From Peribacillus asahii (GTDB lineage: Bacteria; Bacillota; Bacilli; Bacillales; DSM-1321), in NCBI RefSeq assembly GCF_003570725.1, contig NZ_QWVS01000003.1, forward strand, positions 1 through 64,000: 64,000 nt of DNA, written 5' to 3'. Position 1 is the first letter of the stretch. Every line of letters begins with the position of its first letter. Under the pieces are notes generated by a model. That model saw nothing but the letters and a program-made list of their open reading frames with translations. It searched no databases and was not told the origin of the DNA. Shown piece after piece: positions 51,254-61,163 of the stretch. A program made the position numbers and the translations under genes.

Positions 51254-52390
51254 TTATTTTGCCTCTACAATCTGTCCAGCATAAAACTCTTTTTTTTGTA
51301 GAGAAATCTCCAACTCACGAGCCATTTTCTTTAATTCACGCTCTTCTCGTTCTGTAACGATTGACATCACTGTTCCATCTGCACCCGCGCGGCCTGTTCG
51401 ACCAGAACGATGTACATACTGATCTATGCTATTTGCTAAATCAACATGAATGACCGTCGTTAATCCTTTAATATCTAAACCCCGAGCCGCTACATCTGTT
51501 GCTAAAAGCAGTGGATGTTTTCCTGATTTTAATTTACGTAAAGCTTTTTCACGATCTACTTTGTTAGATTCTCCATGAAGTAGTCCTACTTCAATCTCTT
51601 TATATTTTAGCTTTTCTCCAATAACATTGAGCTCTCCAATATCATTAATAAAGGCTAGCCCTTTCATACCCTCTAAGCGAGAAATTTTCTCTAAAATTTT
51701 GAACTTATCACGTTTTTCTACAACGAAGTACATGTGATCTACTTTCGATTGCATTTTCTCACTTTTATCGACTTTAATCGTAACAGGCTCATTCATAAAG
51801 GCACGCGCTGCTTGTTCTGTTTCTTGCGGTAATGTTGCTGAAAACATCATTACTTGGCGATCTTTTAACGTTGTCTTCACAATATTACGAATCGTTGTAA
51901 GATGCTCTGGAACAAGCAATTGATCTCCTTCGTCTAACACAATCGTTTTCACTTCATGCATTTTTAATTTCTTTTGAGTAATAAGTTCCTGTATACGTCC
52001 TGGTGTTCCAGCAATAATTTGAGGACGTTTTTTTAGTTTTTCTAATTGACGCTTCACATTTGCGCCTCCAATAAATGCCGCACCATTAATGCCGCTGCCT
52101 TGTGACCAAATACGAACTTCTTCATTAATCTGCATCACAAGCTCACGAGAGGAAGCAAGAATAAGAGCTTGTGGAGATGATTGATCAGGGTCTATTTTCT
52201 CAAGTAACGGAAGTAAATAAGCAAGTGTCTTTCCTGTTCCCGTTGGTGATTCAGCGATAACATCTTTTCCTTCCATAATTTGCGGAATAGCTTTCAGTTG
52301 AATGGGAGTTGCTTGGGCAAAGCCCGATTTATTCCAAGCTTGCTGGATAAATGGTTTCATCTTTTCAAGTAATGCAGGTGTATTGCTCAT
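51254..52390 (-). CDS. yfmL: DEAD-box-type RNA helicase YfmL
   Basis: A 378-residue two-domain RNA helicase lacking long extensions. Motifs: Q-motif around SGFAQATPIQLKAIP, I SPTGTGKT, Ia ASSREL, Ib TPGR, II DEGD (in place of DEAD), III SAT, V ATDVAARGLD and VI HRSGRTGRAG. The DEGD variant and the short size are characteristic of YfmL, a 70S/50S assembly-associated helicase of Bacillus. Start: ATG with AAGGAG upstream. It is downstream of the rib leader and runs in the same direction as the sensor kinase gene before it. Confidence 0.88.
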   Translation of the reverse strand: MSNTPALLEKMKPFIQQAWNKSGFAQATPIQLKAIPQIMEGKDVIAESPTGTGKTLAYLLPLLEKIDPDQSSPQALILASSRELVMQINEEVRIWSQGSGINGAAFIGGANVKRQLEKLKKRPQIIAGTPGRIQELITQKKLKMHEVKTIVLDEGDQLLVPEHLTTIRNIVKTTLKDRQVMMFSATLPQETEQAARAFMNEPVTIKVDKSEKMQSKVDHMYFVVEKRDKFKILEKISRLEGMKGLAFINDIGELNVIGEKLKYKEIEVGLLHGESNKVDREKALRKLKSGKHPLLLATDVAARGLDIKGLTTVIHVDLANSIDQYVHRSGRTGRAGADGTVMSIVTEREERELKKMARELEISLQKKEFYAGQIVEAK

Positions 52391-52428
52391 TTTTTTCTCC
52401 TTTTATCTAAAAAAATCAATTACCTAGT

Positions 52429-53709
52429 TTATAGTACCACTTGTTCCTTTGCTAGTGGAATCCGAATCGTTACTAACGTTCCCTTGTTTTTTTCACTTTT
52501 AAAGAAAATCTCTCCATTGTGCCTATGAATAATCTTTTGACATACCGCCAGCCCAATACCTGTACCTTTTTCTTTTGTTGAATAAAAAAGCTGACCAATC
52601 CGTTTCAATCGTTCAGGCTCCATCCCAACCCCATTATCCTGAACCGTTAAAACAGCTGTATCTCCTTCTATTCTTAGTACAACGTTAATCTTTCCATGTT
52701 CTGTAATTGCTTCAATGCTATTTTTAATAATATTAATCAATACCTGCTTCATCTGTGATTCATCAGCCATGATAAGAACAGGCCGTGGAACTTCTTCATA
52801 GCACAACTCCACATTATCGAGATTTGTTTGTGCTGTCATCAGTGTAAATACTTGTTGAATACTTTCTCTTACATCAATTTTTTTATAAGTGACTTCTTGT
52901 GTTTTCCCTAAAATCAATAGTTCACTTGAAATGGTATTAATACGTTCGACCTCTTGCAAAATAATATCTAAATGCTCGTCATTCAACTCTCTCGTATATT
53001 GCATTAACTGAATAAAGCCTTTTAAGGAGGTAAGCGGGTTACGGATTTCATGAGCAACCGCTGCAGCTAAATGACCTATTACAGATGTTCTTTCTGACAT
53101 AATCAATAACTCTTCTTCTCTGCGAAGATTCGTAATATCTCTGACAATTGCATAAACGCCAATCATATCTCCTTGGATAATAATAGGGACAAACGAACAA
53201 CGCGTAAATTTAATCTCACCCTTTGCATCTCGAATCGCTGTTTCAAAATCCAAAGCCTCTTTATTAATTGCTCTTCTATAACAACGAATCACTTTACCAA
53301 GGTCCTCACTATTGATGAGCATACTAGCTGAATATTTATTTAATCCCTCTAAATCATATCCAAATAAAGCCTTTGCTTGTGGGTTGATTGAGATAAATTC
53401 CCCTTTAAGATTCAACTCTAGAACAGCATCAATATTATACATAAACAAAGATTGGTATTGCTCGTCTCTTACCTGTAGTTCCTTTTGTGAATTCAATAAT
53501 TTTTGTGTCCAATACACTATCGTGCTGTATAAAACAGCTCCAGTTATTATGATATATACCCAACCTTTTGAATTTTGAAAAGTAATAAATAATTGATAAT
53601 TATTCTGAGCAAGCTTTATTGAAATATAATCAGTAACAACAAGCCATAAAATACCTAAAATTATATATATAGCAGAAACTTTTAATGCAATTTTCCGTGA
53701 GTGCTCCAT
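52429..53709 (-). CDS. PAS-domain sensor histidine kinase (sporulation-kinase type), orphan
   Basis: A 426-residue membrane kinase. Two helices (about 11-30 and 48-68) anchor it; a PAS domain (about 80-195) is followed by the dimerisation/phosphoacceptor box with His220 in AAAVAHEIRNPLTSLKGFIQ, then ATPase motifs N (IIKNSIEAI), G1 (VQDNGVGM), F (LFYSTKEKGTGIGL) and G2. The H-box with HEIRNPLT-x-x-KGF is typical of Kin sporulation kinases that feed Spo0F. No response regulator gene is adjacent, which fits a phosphorelay kinase. The ligand of the short extracellular loop is unknown. Confidence 0.85.
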   Translation of the reverse strand: MEHSRKIALKVSAIYIILGILWLVVTDYISIKLAQNNYQLFITFQNSKGWVYIIITGAVLYSTIVYWTQKLLNSQKELQVRDEQYQSLFMYNIDAVLELNLKGEFISINPQAKALFGYDLEGLNKYSASMLINSEDLGKVIRCYRRAINKEALDFETAIRDAKGEIKFTRCSFVPIIIQGDMIGVYAIVRDITNLRREEELLIMSERTSVIGHLAAAVAHEIRNPLTSLKGFIQLMQYTRELNDEHLDIILQEVERINTISSELLILGKTQEVTYKKIDVRESIQQVFTLMTAQTNLDNVELCYEEVPRPVLIMADESQMKQVLINIIKNSIEAITEHGKINVVLRIEGDTAVLTVQDNGVGMEPERLKRIGQLFYSTKEKGTGIGLAVCQKIIHRHNGEIFFKSEKNKGTLVTIRIPLAKEQVVL

Positions 53710-53795
53710 ATATCCCCCTATATATATTAATACACCTATTATCTCCTGTTCTCCAACCTATATATTCACTGACGGCCTGTGATATATGCGCATAT

Positions 53796-53827
53796 AAAAA
53801 AGACCTTCAACGATGGAAGGCCTTTTC
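53796..53827 (-). terminator. Terminator of the proline symporter gene
   Basis: AAGGCCTTC/GAAGGTCTT stem followed by TTTTTATATG on the minus strand, between the symporter and kinase genes. Confidence 0.8.
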
Positions 53828-53876
53828 ATAAAGAACACTAACAAAAAGTGATTAGATAACCAATAGATACTACTTG

Positions 53877-55346
53877 TTATAGTAATTTGTCCACTGCTTG
53901 ATCAAAATCTTCTTTCATTTCTTTCGAAGGTTCGGCTGATAATAAACTGAAGATAACTACCGCAATCATCCCAACAATAAAACCTGGAATAATTTCGTAT
54001 ACTTCGGCAAATCGATCAATTTGATCCCAAGCAATAACCGTAACGGTACCTGCAATCATTCCCGCAAGCGCACCCCATTTTGTCATTCGCTTCCAATATA
54101 GGCTAAGTAAAATAACCGGACCAAACGCAGCACCGAATCCTGCCCATGCATATCCAACAAGATTTAAAATCGTATCACTTGGATTGAACGCAAGCACTAA
54201 AGCAATAATAGCAATCGCTAATACCCCAAGTCGCCCAACAAGAACTAATTCTTTCTCTGATGCATTCGGACGAATAAATTGCTTATAGAAATCATCCGTC
54301 AAAGCACTTGCCGATACAAGAAGCTGAGATGCAATCGTACTCATCACCGCAGCTAAAATAGCCGCTAAGAGGAACCCAGTAATAAGTGCTGGAAACAACT
54401 CTTTAGAAAGAACAATAAAAACGGTTTCCGCATTTTTTTCACCAAGCGGATTACCACTTAAACTAAAATAGGCAATCCCTACTAGACCCGTAAACATCGC
54501 CCCTACAGTAGAAAAAATCATCCAGCTCATACCAATTCGACGAGCTGTCTTCATTTCTTTAACTGAAGAAATTGCCATAAAACGAACAATAATATGCGGT
54601 TGCCCAAAATAGCCAAGTCCCCACGCCAACAAAGAAACAATCCCTATAACAGAAGTTCCTTGAAAAACATGTAAAAGGTTCGGATCAATCGAACGAATCT
54701 CACCAAATGTTTCAGATGTGCCACCGATATTCACAATCGTCACAGCCGGTACTAAAATTAAAGCAATAAACATGATTGTTCCTTGAACAAAGTCTGTCCA
54801 ACTTACAGCCAAGAAACCTCCAAATAATGTATAAAGAATAACAACACCCGCTGTTAACCAAATTCCCCATCGATAATCCATGTTAAATGCAACACGGAAC
54901 AGCTCTCCGCCCGCTACCATTCCCGAAGAAGTATAGAAGGTAAAGAAAATTAAAATAACAAACGCTGACGTTACCTTTAGTATACGTGAATCATCACGAA
55001 AACGGTTGCCCAAGAAATCTGGAATCGTAATTGAATTGTTTGCGACCTCCGTGTATGTTCGTAACCTTGGAGCTACATATACCCAGTTTAAATAAGCTCC
55101 CATACATAACCCTACTACAATCCATCCGGCACTAATTCCGCTCAGGTACATTGCACCAGGTAAGCCCATCAATAGCCAACCACTCATATCAGAAGCTCCG
55201 GCACTTAATGCCGTTACAGCTGGACCTAGATTTCTTCCCCCCAGCATATAATCTGTTAAGTTTGCCGTCTTTTTATAAGCATAAAAGCCGATTAAAAGCA
55301 TGGCGGCCATATAAATCACAATTGATATTATTACTCCATAATCCAA
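53877..55346 (-). CDS. putP: Sodium/proline symporter (PutP/OpuE type)
   Basis: A symporter of about 489 residues of the sodium:solute symporter family with some 13 helices. Family marks: GFYAYKKTANLTDYMLGGRN, LSAGASDMSGWLLMGLPGA (sodium-binding helix), WGLGYFGQPHIIVRFMA and MSTIASQLLVSASALTDDFY. These identify the proline branch. The frame is open 28 codons upstream, but GGGAGGAG five bases before a TTG gives MDYGVIISIVIYM, which fits family N-termini. Whether it serves nutrition (PutP) or osmoprotection (OpuE) cannot be decided; no put catabolic genes are adjacent. Confidence 0.88.
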   Translation of the reverse strand: MDYGVIISIVIYMAAMLLIGFYAYKKTANLTDYMLGGRNLGPAVTALSAGASDMSGWLLMGLPGAMYLSGISAGWIVVGLCMGAYLNWVYVAPRLRTYTEVANNSITIPDFLGNRFRDDSRILKVTSAFVILIFFTFYTSSGMVAGGELFRVAFNMDYRWGIWLTAGVVILYTLFGGFLAVSWTDFVQGTIMFIALILVPAVTIVNIGGTSETFGEIRSIDPNLLHVFQGTSVIGIVSLLAWGLGYFGQPHIIVRFMAISSVKEMKTARRIGMSWMIFSTVGAMFTGLVGIAYFSLSGNPLGEKNAETVFIVLSKELFPALITGFLLAAILAAVMSTIASQLLVSASALTDDFYKQFIRPNASEKELVLVGRLGVLAIAIIALVLAFNPSDTILNLVGYAWAGFGAAFGPVILLSLYWKRMTKWGALAGMIAGTVTVIAWDQIDRFAEVYEIIPGFIVGMIAVVIFSLLSAEPSKEMKEDFDQAVDKLL

Positions 55347-55508
55347 AATAGCTCCTCCCTCGATCTGCCACAAACACTTTTGTACAATAAAGACTTTTCC
55401 ATTAAATAAGCTTATCAGAAATAAAATCAAATGTTAAGAAATTTCTTAAAGCATCCAGTTATTTCATTTCTCATAATCAGTGGCACATGAGGGAGGACCT
55501 TGAACTAC

Positions 55509-56840
55509 CTAGTCTTTACTCTGAAGGACCTGTTCAACCGCCGCTACGGCTTTATCTAACCGTCCAATTAACTCGGCTATTTCTTGCTTTGTAATAATCA
55601 ATGGAGGGGCAAAGACAACAGTATCCTGGTCAAACGTTACAGCACGACAAATAAGCCCTTGTTTCATAGCTTCTGCAACAATAAGCGGGGCCACCGGTGT
55701 CTGAAATCTTTCTCCTGTTTGTCGATTCTTAACTATTTGAATAGCACCGATTAGTCCAAGTGCCCGCACATGCCCAATGATGTTTCGTTTGCTTTGAATT
55801 TCTTGAAAACCACTTAGTAAATCTACTCCCCGAAGCTTGGCATTTTCCACTAGTTTTTCTGTTTCAATGATTTCAATATTTTTCAAAGCAACAGCGCAAG
55901 CCATCGGATGGCCGCTATACGTATAACCATGAAAAAGTGTCTCCCGCGAAAGTGAAATCAACTCTTGATGCAATGTTTCTGACAGCACAACGCCGCCTAA
56001 TTGCGCATAGCCGCTTGTCACTCCTTTAGCAAAACACATCATATCTGGTATTACCCCATCATGCTCAATACCGAAAAATGTACCTGTTCGACCAAATCCG
56101 GTAATCACTTCATCCGTAATCAATAAAATACCATACTGATCACAAATCCTCCTCACTTCCTGCATATACCCTGGAGGGGCAAAATTCACTCCCCCTGCTC
56201 CTTGAATCGGCTCAGTAATAAAAGCTGCAAGCGTCTCCGCACCTTCCTGTTCAATCACATTACGTAACTCCTCAATTGAAGAGCCGTCTACATAATAAAA
56301 ATCAGGTGCAAGTGAATTCGTAAAATCACGAAATGGCTTCAACCCAGTCGCACTAGTCGCGCCCATCGCTACACCATGATACGACTTCGTTCGAGAAATG
56401 ATTTTTTGACGATTTGGCTTTCCTTTTAATAACCAATAATGACGAGCCAACTTAAAAGCTGTATCATTCGCCTCAGAACCTCCCGAGGTAAAGAAAACGG
56501 CATTTAACTCCCTTGGGGCAAGCGAGGCGATCTTCGTTGCTAATCGAATCGCTGGTTCATGACTAAAGGTAGAAAAACACGAACTAAATGCAAGCTTCTC
56601 CATTTGCTCCTTTGCGGCTTCTGCTAACTCTTTTCTACCATGCCCTACATTAACATTCCAAAGTGAGCTCATTCCATCTATATAAGAATGCCCCTGTATA
56701 TCTTTTAAATAAATTCCCTTTCCCTCTGTAAAAATCGCACTTGGGCCATTGGCTTGCTGCTGGGCAATAGAAGACGTCGGATGAATAAAATGCTTTTTAT
56801 CTAGATGAATTAATTCTTGTATATTATTTTTTTTACTCAA
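55509..56840 (-). CDS. Class III aminotransferase (omega-amino acid:pyruvate type)
   Basis: A 443-residue PLP enzyme. Typical blocks: GMSSLWNVNVGHGRKELAEA, FFTSGGSEANDTAFKLARHY (phosphate-binding), KSYHGVAMGATSATG, ITDEVITGFGRTGTFFGIEH with the PLP-contact Asp, and the Schiff-base lysine in CFAKGVTSGYAQLGG, followed by GYTYSGHPMACAVAL. This subfamily uses beta-alanine, GABA, taurine, putrescine or adenosylmethionine-like amino donors; the sequence does not settle which. Start is a TTG after a weak AGGAT. It stands alone behind the symporter gene. Confidence 0.85.
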   Translation of the reverse strand: MSKKNNIQELIHLDKKHFIHPTSSIAQQQANGPSAIFTEGKGIYLKDIQGHSYIDGMSSLWNVNVGHGRKELAEAAKEQMEKLAFSSCFSTFSHEPAIRLATKIASLAPRELNAVFFTSGGSEANDTAFKLARHYWLLKGKPNRQKIISRTKSYHGVAMGATSATGLKPFRDFTNSLAPDFYYVDGSSIEELRNVIEQEGAETLAAFITEPIQGAGGVNFAPPGYMQEVRRICDQYGILLITDEVITGFGRTGTFFGIEHDGVIPDMMCFAKGVTSGYAQLGGVVLSETLHQELISLSRETLFHGYTYSGHPMACAVALKNIEIIETEKLVENAKLRGVDLLSGFQEIQSKRNIIGHVRALGLIGAIQIVKNRQTGERFQTPVAPLIVAEAMKQGLICRAVTFDQDTVVFAPPLIITKQEIAELIGRLDKAVAAVEQVLQSKD

Positions 56841-56954
56841 TAAGAAACACCGATCCTTTCTGTAATGTGCTCAAATAACGCCTGTAACTTCTACCTCTAA
56901 ATATATGTTCATAATTCTCGGGCATGCGAACGTATACGTTTTCCCAGCCATGAG

Positions 56955-57009
56955 AAAAAGCTGATTCAAGCTAGCCCCTATACCAAGACTAGCTGAATCA
57001 GCTTTTTTA
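56955..57009. terminator. Bidirectional terminator between protease and aminotransferase genes
   Basis: A near-perfect 20-bp stem (AAAAGCTGATTCA-GCTAG with CTAGC-TGAATCAGCTTTT) has T-runs on both strands. It ends the secreted protease transcript on the minus strand. Confidence 0.85.
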
Positions 57010-57060
57010 GACGATTCACTATATTTATCAACACTTCAATACTTTCAATAGTTGTTTCTT

Positions 57061-60000
57061 TTATTTCATATTCACTTTTAATGTATACGGCTTAATACTC
57101 GCTTGACCGTTAGCATCACTAATCCTAATTTGGTACTTTCCTTTTTTCAAACTAAGGTTCAGCACTTCCGTATCACCTTGGAGATATAGATCAGATTGTT
57201 TAATACGCTTGCCATTTTGGTAAAGGCTAATGACACCATCTGTTTCTTTACCTGCAATTAACTGAATGCTTCCTGATGCATTCTTACTTAATTCAAAGTT
57301 ATAATAGTCGGTATCTCCACCTGTGACTCCCGCATTAAAATAGCCTTTAGCTGAATAAGATAGCGTGCTTTGTTTCTTGATGTTAATCGGCTTTTTTAGC
57401 GTGGATTCATCTTTTTTAGTCATCGAAACTAAATTAAATGTGTACGGTACGATAGACGAAATAAGCTCTGTACCATTTGTTCCTGCTATTTCAATGAGAT
57501 AGCTTTTGCCTTTAACCATCTTAAATGAACCGCTTGAAAATCCTTGAGTTCCTTTTTGGATAACAGATATTACATGATCTTTATCTGGATCAAATGTACG
57601 GTTTTTATTTGTATCTTCAATAACCGCTGCTACTCCTTGGTATTCATTGAGAAATGCCTTCTGATATTTTGATTTCATGCTGGCTGTTACTTTAGAAGGC
57701 TCCACCGAAATGGCTTTAATTCCTGTTTCTTTTGCTGTGTAATAAAAGACGTCTGTATCATTTGGCATCGCCAAGTTCCCTTTAAAGGATGTTCCAGGCA
57801 GTTTTTTCACATTTTTATAATCACTTGGTTCATACTGATCTTCTACATTAGTATTCAATTTCTTAGATGATAGCTGGTAAGGATTAAATGAAACAGCACT
57901 TGAAGCTAACTGCGTATCACTATACATTTTTACAATATATTGCTTTCCGCGTTGCAGCCCTGTATACATTTGTTTATTTAATTTCACACTAAATCCTTCT
58001 AATGCCATGTTTGTCACAACAGGAGCCGTATAAAGAATCGGTTCTCCTTCTTCATCTTCTTCCTTTACAACTTCAAGAATCTCTGTTGCAGGAATGATTC
58101 CACTTTCATTACTCAATTCAAATTGATATAGAGCAGATTCAGTCGGCTCAATCAAAAAGTAATCCTCATCTCTATCATTTTGAATATAACCTGAGGCTTG
58201 TTTCCCAAGTGCATACGGGCGGGCATTTTCGAGAATCATCTGAATCATATTCGTTTGTTCATCGACAATAGATTGACTTGCTTCTTCCTCCGCATCCACT
58301 AAACCTAATTCAGATAATACAGCGTTCCCGCTTCCTCCCATAAGCATATCTTGACTTAAGTAATCTTCATCTTCAATCGTCTCTTTGCTTACTACTTCTA
58401 ATTGATAAGGTAATAACGATGATTGTTTTTCTTGTACTTCAAGCGTAGTGTCCAATCCTAGTAACATATTTACAAGCATTTCTATTAGGTTAGAACTAAC
58501 CGCATCTCCAGCCACTTTAATGACATATTCCTGATCAGGCTCTGCCACAAATGTTAGTGTTTCTCCTTGACTTGTCTCGTTACTATTTGCGTAGAACTCT
58601 CCTTTAACAGCCGCTTCCCCTTCTAGTAGCTCCTTTAGTAAAGCTTGTTTGTCTTCCTCACTCATCTTCTCTTCTTCCGTACTTTCTTTAGGGAAGAAAT
58701 TAGCCATATTATAAACACCAATGTCCGTGTTTAAACCAGGAATAGCAGAAAGATTGATTTGAACAAGCTGTTGTTTATCTACTTCTAGCTTGAAATAATC
58801 ATAATCACCTTGTTCTCCCGCTAAAGTAAAAGGTTGAGGTAACTTATAAGGAAAGTGATCAACCTGTATCATATTTTCAATCGTTGTTTCATCTTCAGGC
58901 AACTTAGCAGCTTTATTGACTGTTAACTTATAAGTAGATCTCTTGCGTCCGCTGTCATCAAAACTCGCATTTACATCTTTTACACCAATAACTACGGTCG
59001 CATCAAAAGGAGCTTCTATTAATTTCGCTTCTGATTGTCCATCTTGTGTTTGGTTCACTTCAAACGATTCTGTCTGATTACTTTTGCCATAAAAATGTCC
59101 ACTAATCTTATAATCGTATTGCTTTGCACCCTCTAGCAACGTTTGAATAGACTCTCCTTTTTTGACCTCAAATTTAATCCATTTTTGCTCAAAAGGCTTT
59201 GTAATAGCGCCCTCTCTAACTACTTGTTTAGTCGCATCAACAGCTTCTGCCTTAGCCAGAATTTCTGTCTTGGTCCATTCTTTCTTTACATATGTAGGTA
59301 ATTTCTTCATATCAAATGATAATGCTCGAACGGGATTTACTAACCCGTTAGCATATGTCGTATCAAAGCCTGAAGCTCCAAGATTATCCGCTGTTTTCTC
59401 CAAAATATATTCTACTTGAGCCGGTGTCAGCTTTGGATATTTCGTCAATAAAAGTCCTGCGACTCCTGCCACTACAGGTGATGCCATTGATGTGCCGCTC
59501 GCGCTCATAAAAGTAGATTTCTTGCCCTTGTCATACAGCGTACTATAAACATTTTCACCCGGTGCCACAACATCTACAGATGGACCATAATTTGAATAAG
59601 AAGATAATTGCTTGTCCTCATTAATACTTCCTACACTAATAACTCCTTCATATGCGGCAGGATAACTAAGTGCATCCGTGCTTTCATTTCCAGCTGCCGC
59701 TACAATAATAACACCTTTCTTAATAGCTGTTTGAACCGCTTCTTCCATTAATGGTGTCGTCCCAGGTCCCCCTAAACTCATATTAATGACTTTAGCTCCC
59801 TTTTCTACAGCATAAAGAATACCTTCTGCTATACTTGCATCTGTTGCTCCTTCTTGCCCATCAAACACATCTACAGGCAGAATCTTCACATTTGGACTAA
59901 TTCCATATCCACCAATACCATTATTTTTTGCAGCCGCTATAATCCCTGAAACATGTGTGCCATGTTCCATCGGAATTGGTTGATTAGCCGGATTAGCTGC

Positions 60001-60546
60001 ATTGTAACCTGGTAATAGAGCATTTTTTAAATCAGGATGCTTTGAGTCCGTTCCCGTATCTACAACAGCGACGGTAATTTTATTTTTACCGGCTAATTTT
60101 TGAGCTTTTTCTATTTGCAACATCGTGTGTTGATATTGTTGACTCGCTTTTGGATCAACAGAAGCAGTACTTTTATACAAAAAGTTAGGACTCACACTTT
60201 CTACTTTTCCAAGCTTTTGATATTTTCGCATCACTTCTGCCAAATTCGCTTTGTTTTTCACTTTGATTTCGGCATAGTTTAGATGAGAAAATTGACGAAC
60301 AACAGTCCCGCCTAACGCGCGATGCTCTGCTGCTGAAATCGGCTTACTATACTTAATCGTAAACGTCTCGTTGCTCATAGGTATTTTCTGTTCTAGCTGT
60401 TTCTTTTGGCTTGTCCCCTTCTCTGATAACAATGAGGATATAGCACTCGCAGATTGTTCATTATACGCATTGGCAGGCACAGCCATAGATGCTAGGAGTA
60501 ATGAACTTAATCCACTAGCAGCCAAAACTTTTTTTATTCTTTTCAC
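57061..60546 (-). CDS. Large secreted subtilisin-like serine protease (family S8)
   Basis: An 1161-residue exported protease. The signal peptide ends at VPANA (residue 27). A propeptide of I9 type (about 60-125, FTIKYSKPISAAEHRALGG) precedes the catalytic domain with Asp163 in VAVVDTGTDSKHPDL, His195 in HGTHVSGIIAAAKN, oxyanion Asn287 in AAAGNEST and Ser353 in SGTSMASPVVAG. Beyond residue 420 about 740 residues form several beta-rich domains of pre-peptidase C-terminal type, each with D-x-D-Y-F/Y-x-x-E-type strands (RDEDYFLIEP, GGDTDYYNFELSK), probably for substrate or wall binding. There is no LPxTG or S-layer anchor. Start is GTG behind GGGAGG. Single gene, own terminator. Confidence 0.9.
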   Translation of the reverse strand: MKRIKKVLAASGLSSLLLASMAVPANAYNEQSASAISSLLSEKGTSQKKQLEQKIPMSNETFTIKYSKPISAAEHRALGGTVVRQFSHLNYAEIKVKNKANLAEVMRKYQKLGKVESVSPNFLYKSTASVDPKASQQYQHTMLQIEKAQKLAGKNKITVAVVDTGTDSKHPDLKNALLPGYNAANPANQPIPMEHGTHVSGIIAAAKNNGIGGYGISPNVKILPVDVFDGQEGATDASIAEGILYAVEKGAKVINMSLGGPGTTPLMEEAVQTAIKKGVIIVAAAGNESTDALSYPAAYEGVISVGSINEDKQLSSYSNYGPSVDVVAPGENVYSTLYDKGKKSTFMSASGTSMASPVVAGVAGLLLTKYPKLTPAQVEYILEKTADNLGASGFDTTYANGLVNPVRALSFDMKKLPTYVKKEWTKTEILAKAEAVDATKQVVREGAITKPFEQKWIKFEVKKGESIQTLLEGAKQYDYKISGHFYGKSNQTESFEVNQTQDGQSEAKLIEAPFDATVVIGVKDVNASFDDSGRKRSTYKLTVNKAAKLPEDETTIENMIQVDHFPYKLPQPFTLAGEQGDYDYFKLEVDKQQLVQINLSAIPGLNTDIGVYNMANFFPKESTEEEKMSEEDKQALLKELLEGEAAVKGEFYANSNETSQGETLTFVAEPDQEYVIKVAGDAVSSNLIEMLVNMLLGLDTTLEVQEKQSSLLPYQLEVVSKETIEDEDYLSQDMLMGGSGNAVLSELGLVDAEEEASQSIVDEQTNMIQMILENARPYALGKQASGYIQNDRDEDYFLIEPTESALYQFELSNESGIIPATEILEVVKEEDEEGEPILYTAPVVTNMALEGFSVKLNKQMYTGLQRGKQYIVKMYSDTQLASSAVSFNPYQLSSKKLNTNVEDQYEPSDYKNVKKLPGTSFKGNLAMPNDTDVFYYTAKETGIKAISVEPSKVTASMKSKYQKAFLNEYQGVAAVIEDTNKNRTFDPDKDHVISVIQKGTQGFSSGSFKMVKGKSYLIEIAGTNGTELISSIVPYTFNLVSMTKKDESTLKKPINIKKQSTLSYSAKGYFNAGVTGGDTDYYNFELSKNASGSIQLIAGKETDGVISLYQNGKRIKQSDLYLQGDTEVLNLSLKKGKYQIRISDANGQASIKPYTLKVNMK

Positions 60547-60779
60547 CTTAAAACCTCCCGTTAACCTCCAAATTTATAAATCTATTATACTATACAACTA
60601 TATTTTTTCAGGAAATCTAACAAAACTTTACCATTTGATAAAAAATTTAACTTACTAGTCGTTCCCACTTTCCAAACAAAATAAGCTCTCTATTCAATAA
60701 GCAGAGAACTTATTTGCATTACATTTGTATAAAGCTATCCCCATTTCTGTATCTCCTCTTCATACACTTTATGTAGCCT
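60547..60779. other. Protease upstream region
   Basis: AT-rich leader of the protease gene, with TATAAT on the minus strand about 35 bases before the start but no convincing -35. No other gene is seen here. Confidence 0.4.
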
Positions 60780-60983
60780 TTAAGTTACTTTCTTCATTAA
60801 GAATTGCATGCTGTCTCTCAGATAAAATAGATAAATCTCCATGCCTAAATCTTCGACTGCTTTTATAAGAAACTCCTTTAATACATCTTCCTAATTCAAA
60901 ATATCCGCCCGGCACTGGAACGCATCAATAACAAAATGTTGTCCTTTTGTGTTCACTGAATCACTACCTTCTTTACTTTCCAT
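60780..60983 (-). pseudogene. Decayed S-adenosylmethionine decarboxylase (SpeD-like) fragment
   Basis: The minus-strand frame reads NTKGQHFVIDAFQCRADILN, an in-frame TAG, then EDVLKEFLIKAVEDLGMEIY. This corresponds to the N-terminal strand and first helix of SpeD-like adenosylmethionine decarboxylases (pattern G-x-H-h-h-h-D-x-x-x-C-x-x-x-h-L-N-D). The rest, including the self-cleavage Ser and the C-terminal half, is missing, and the frame ends after about 66 codons. No ribosome binding site. It lies beside a homospermidine-synthase-like gene, so a polyamine cluster may have been partly lost. Confidence 0.55.
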
Positions 60984-61163
60984 ACTGTATGCTTATACCG
61001 GTTGGCCAGCTTGTACTATCCCCTATTTTTATTAAATAATATTTTTAAGCATATTCATCCATACCCTTTTGATTATTCATACATATTCATATAAAGGCTA
61101 TGCTTATAAAACTATCGACCATAAGAAGCCTACAAAAAAAAACAAAGATTGGATGAATGTTAA

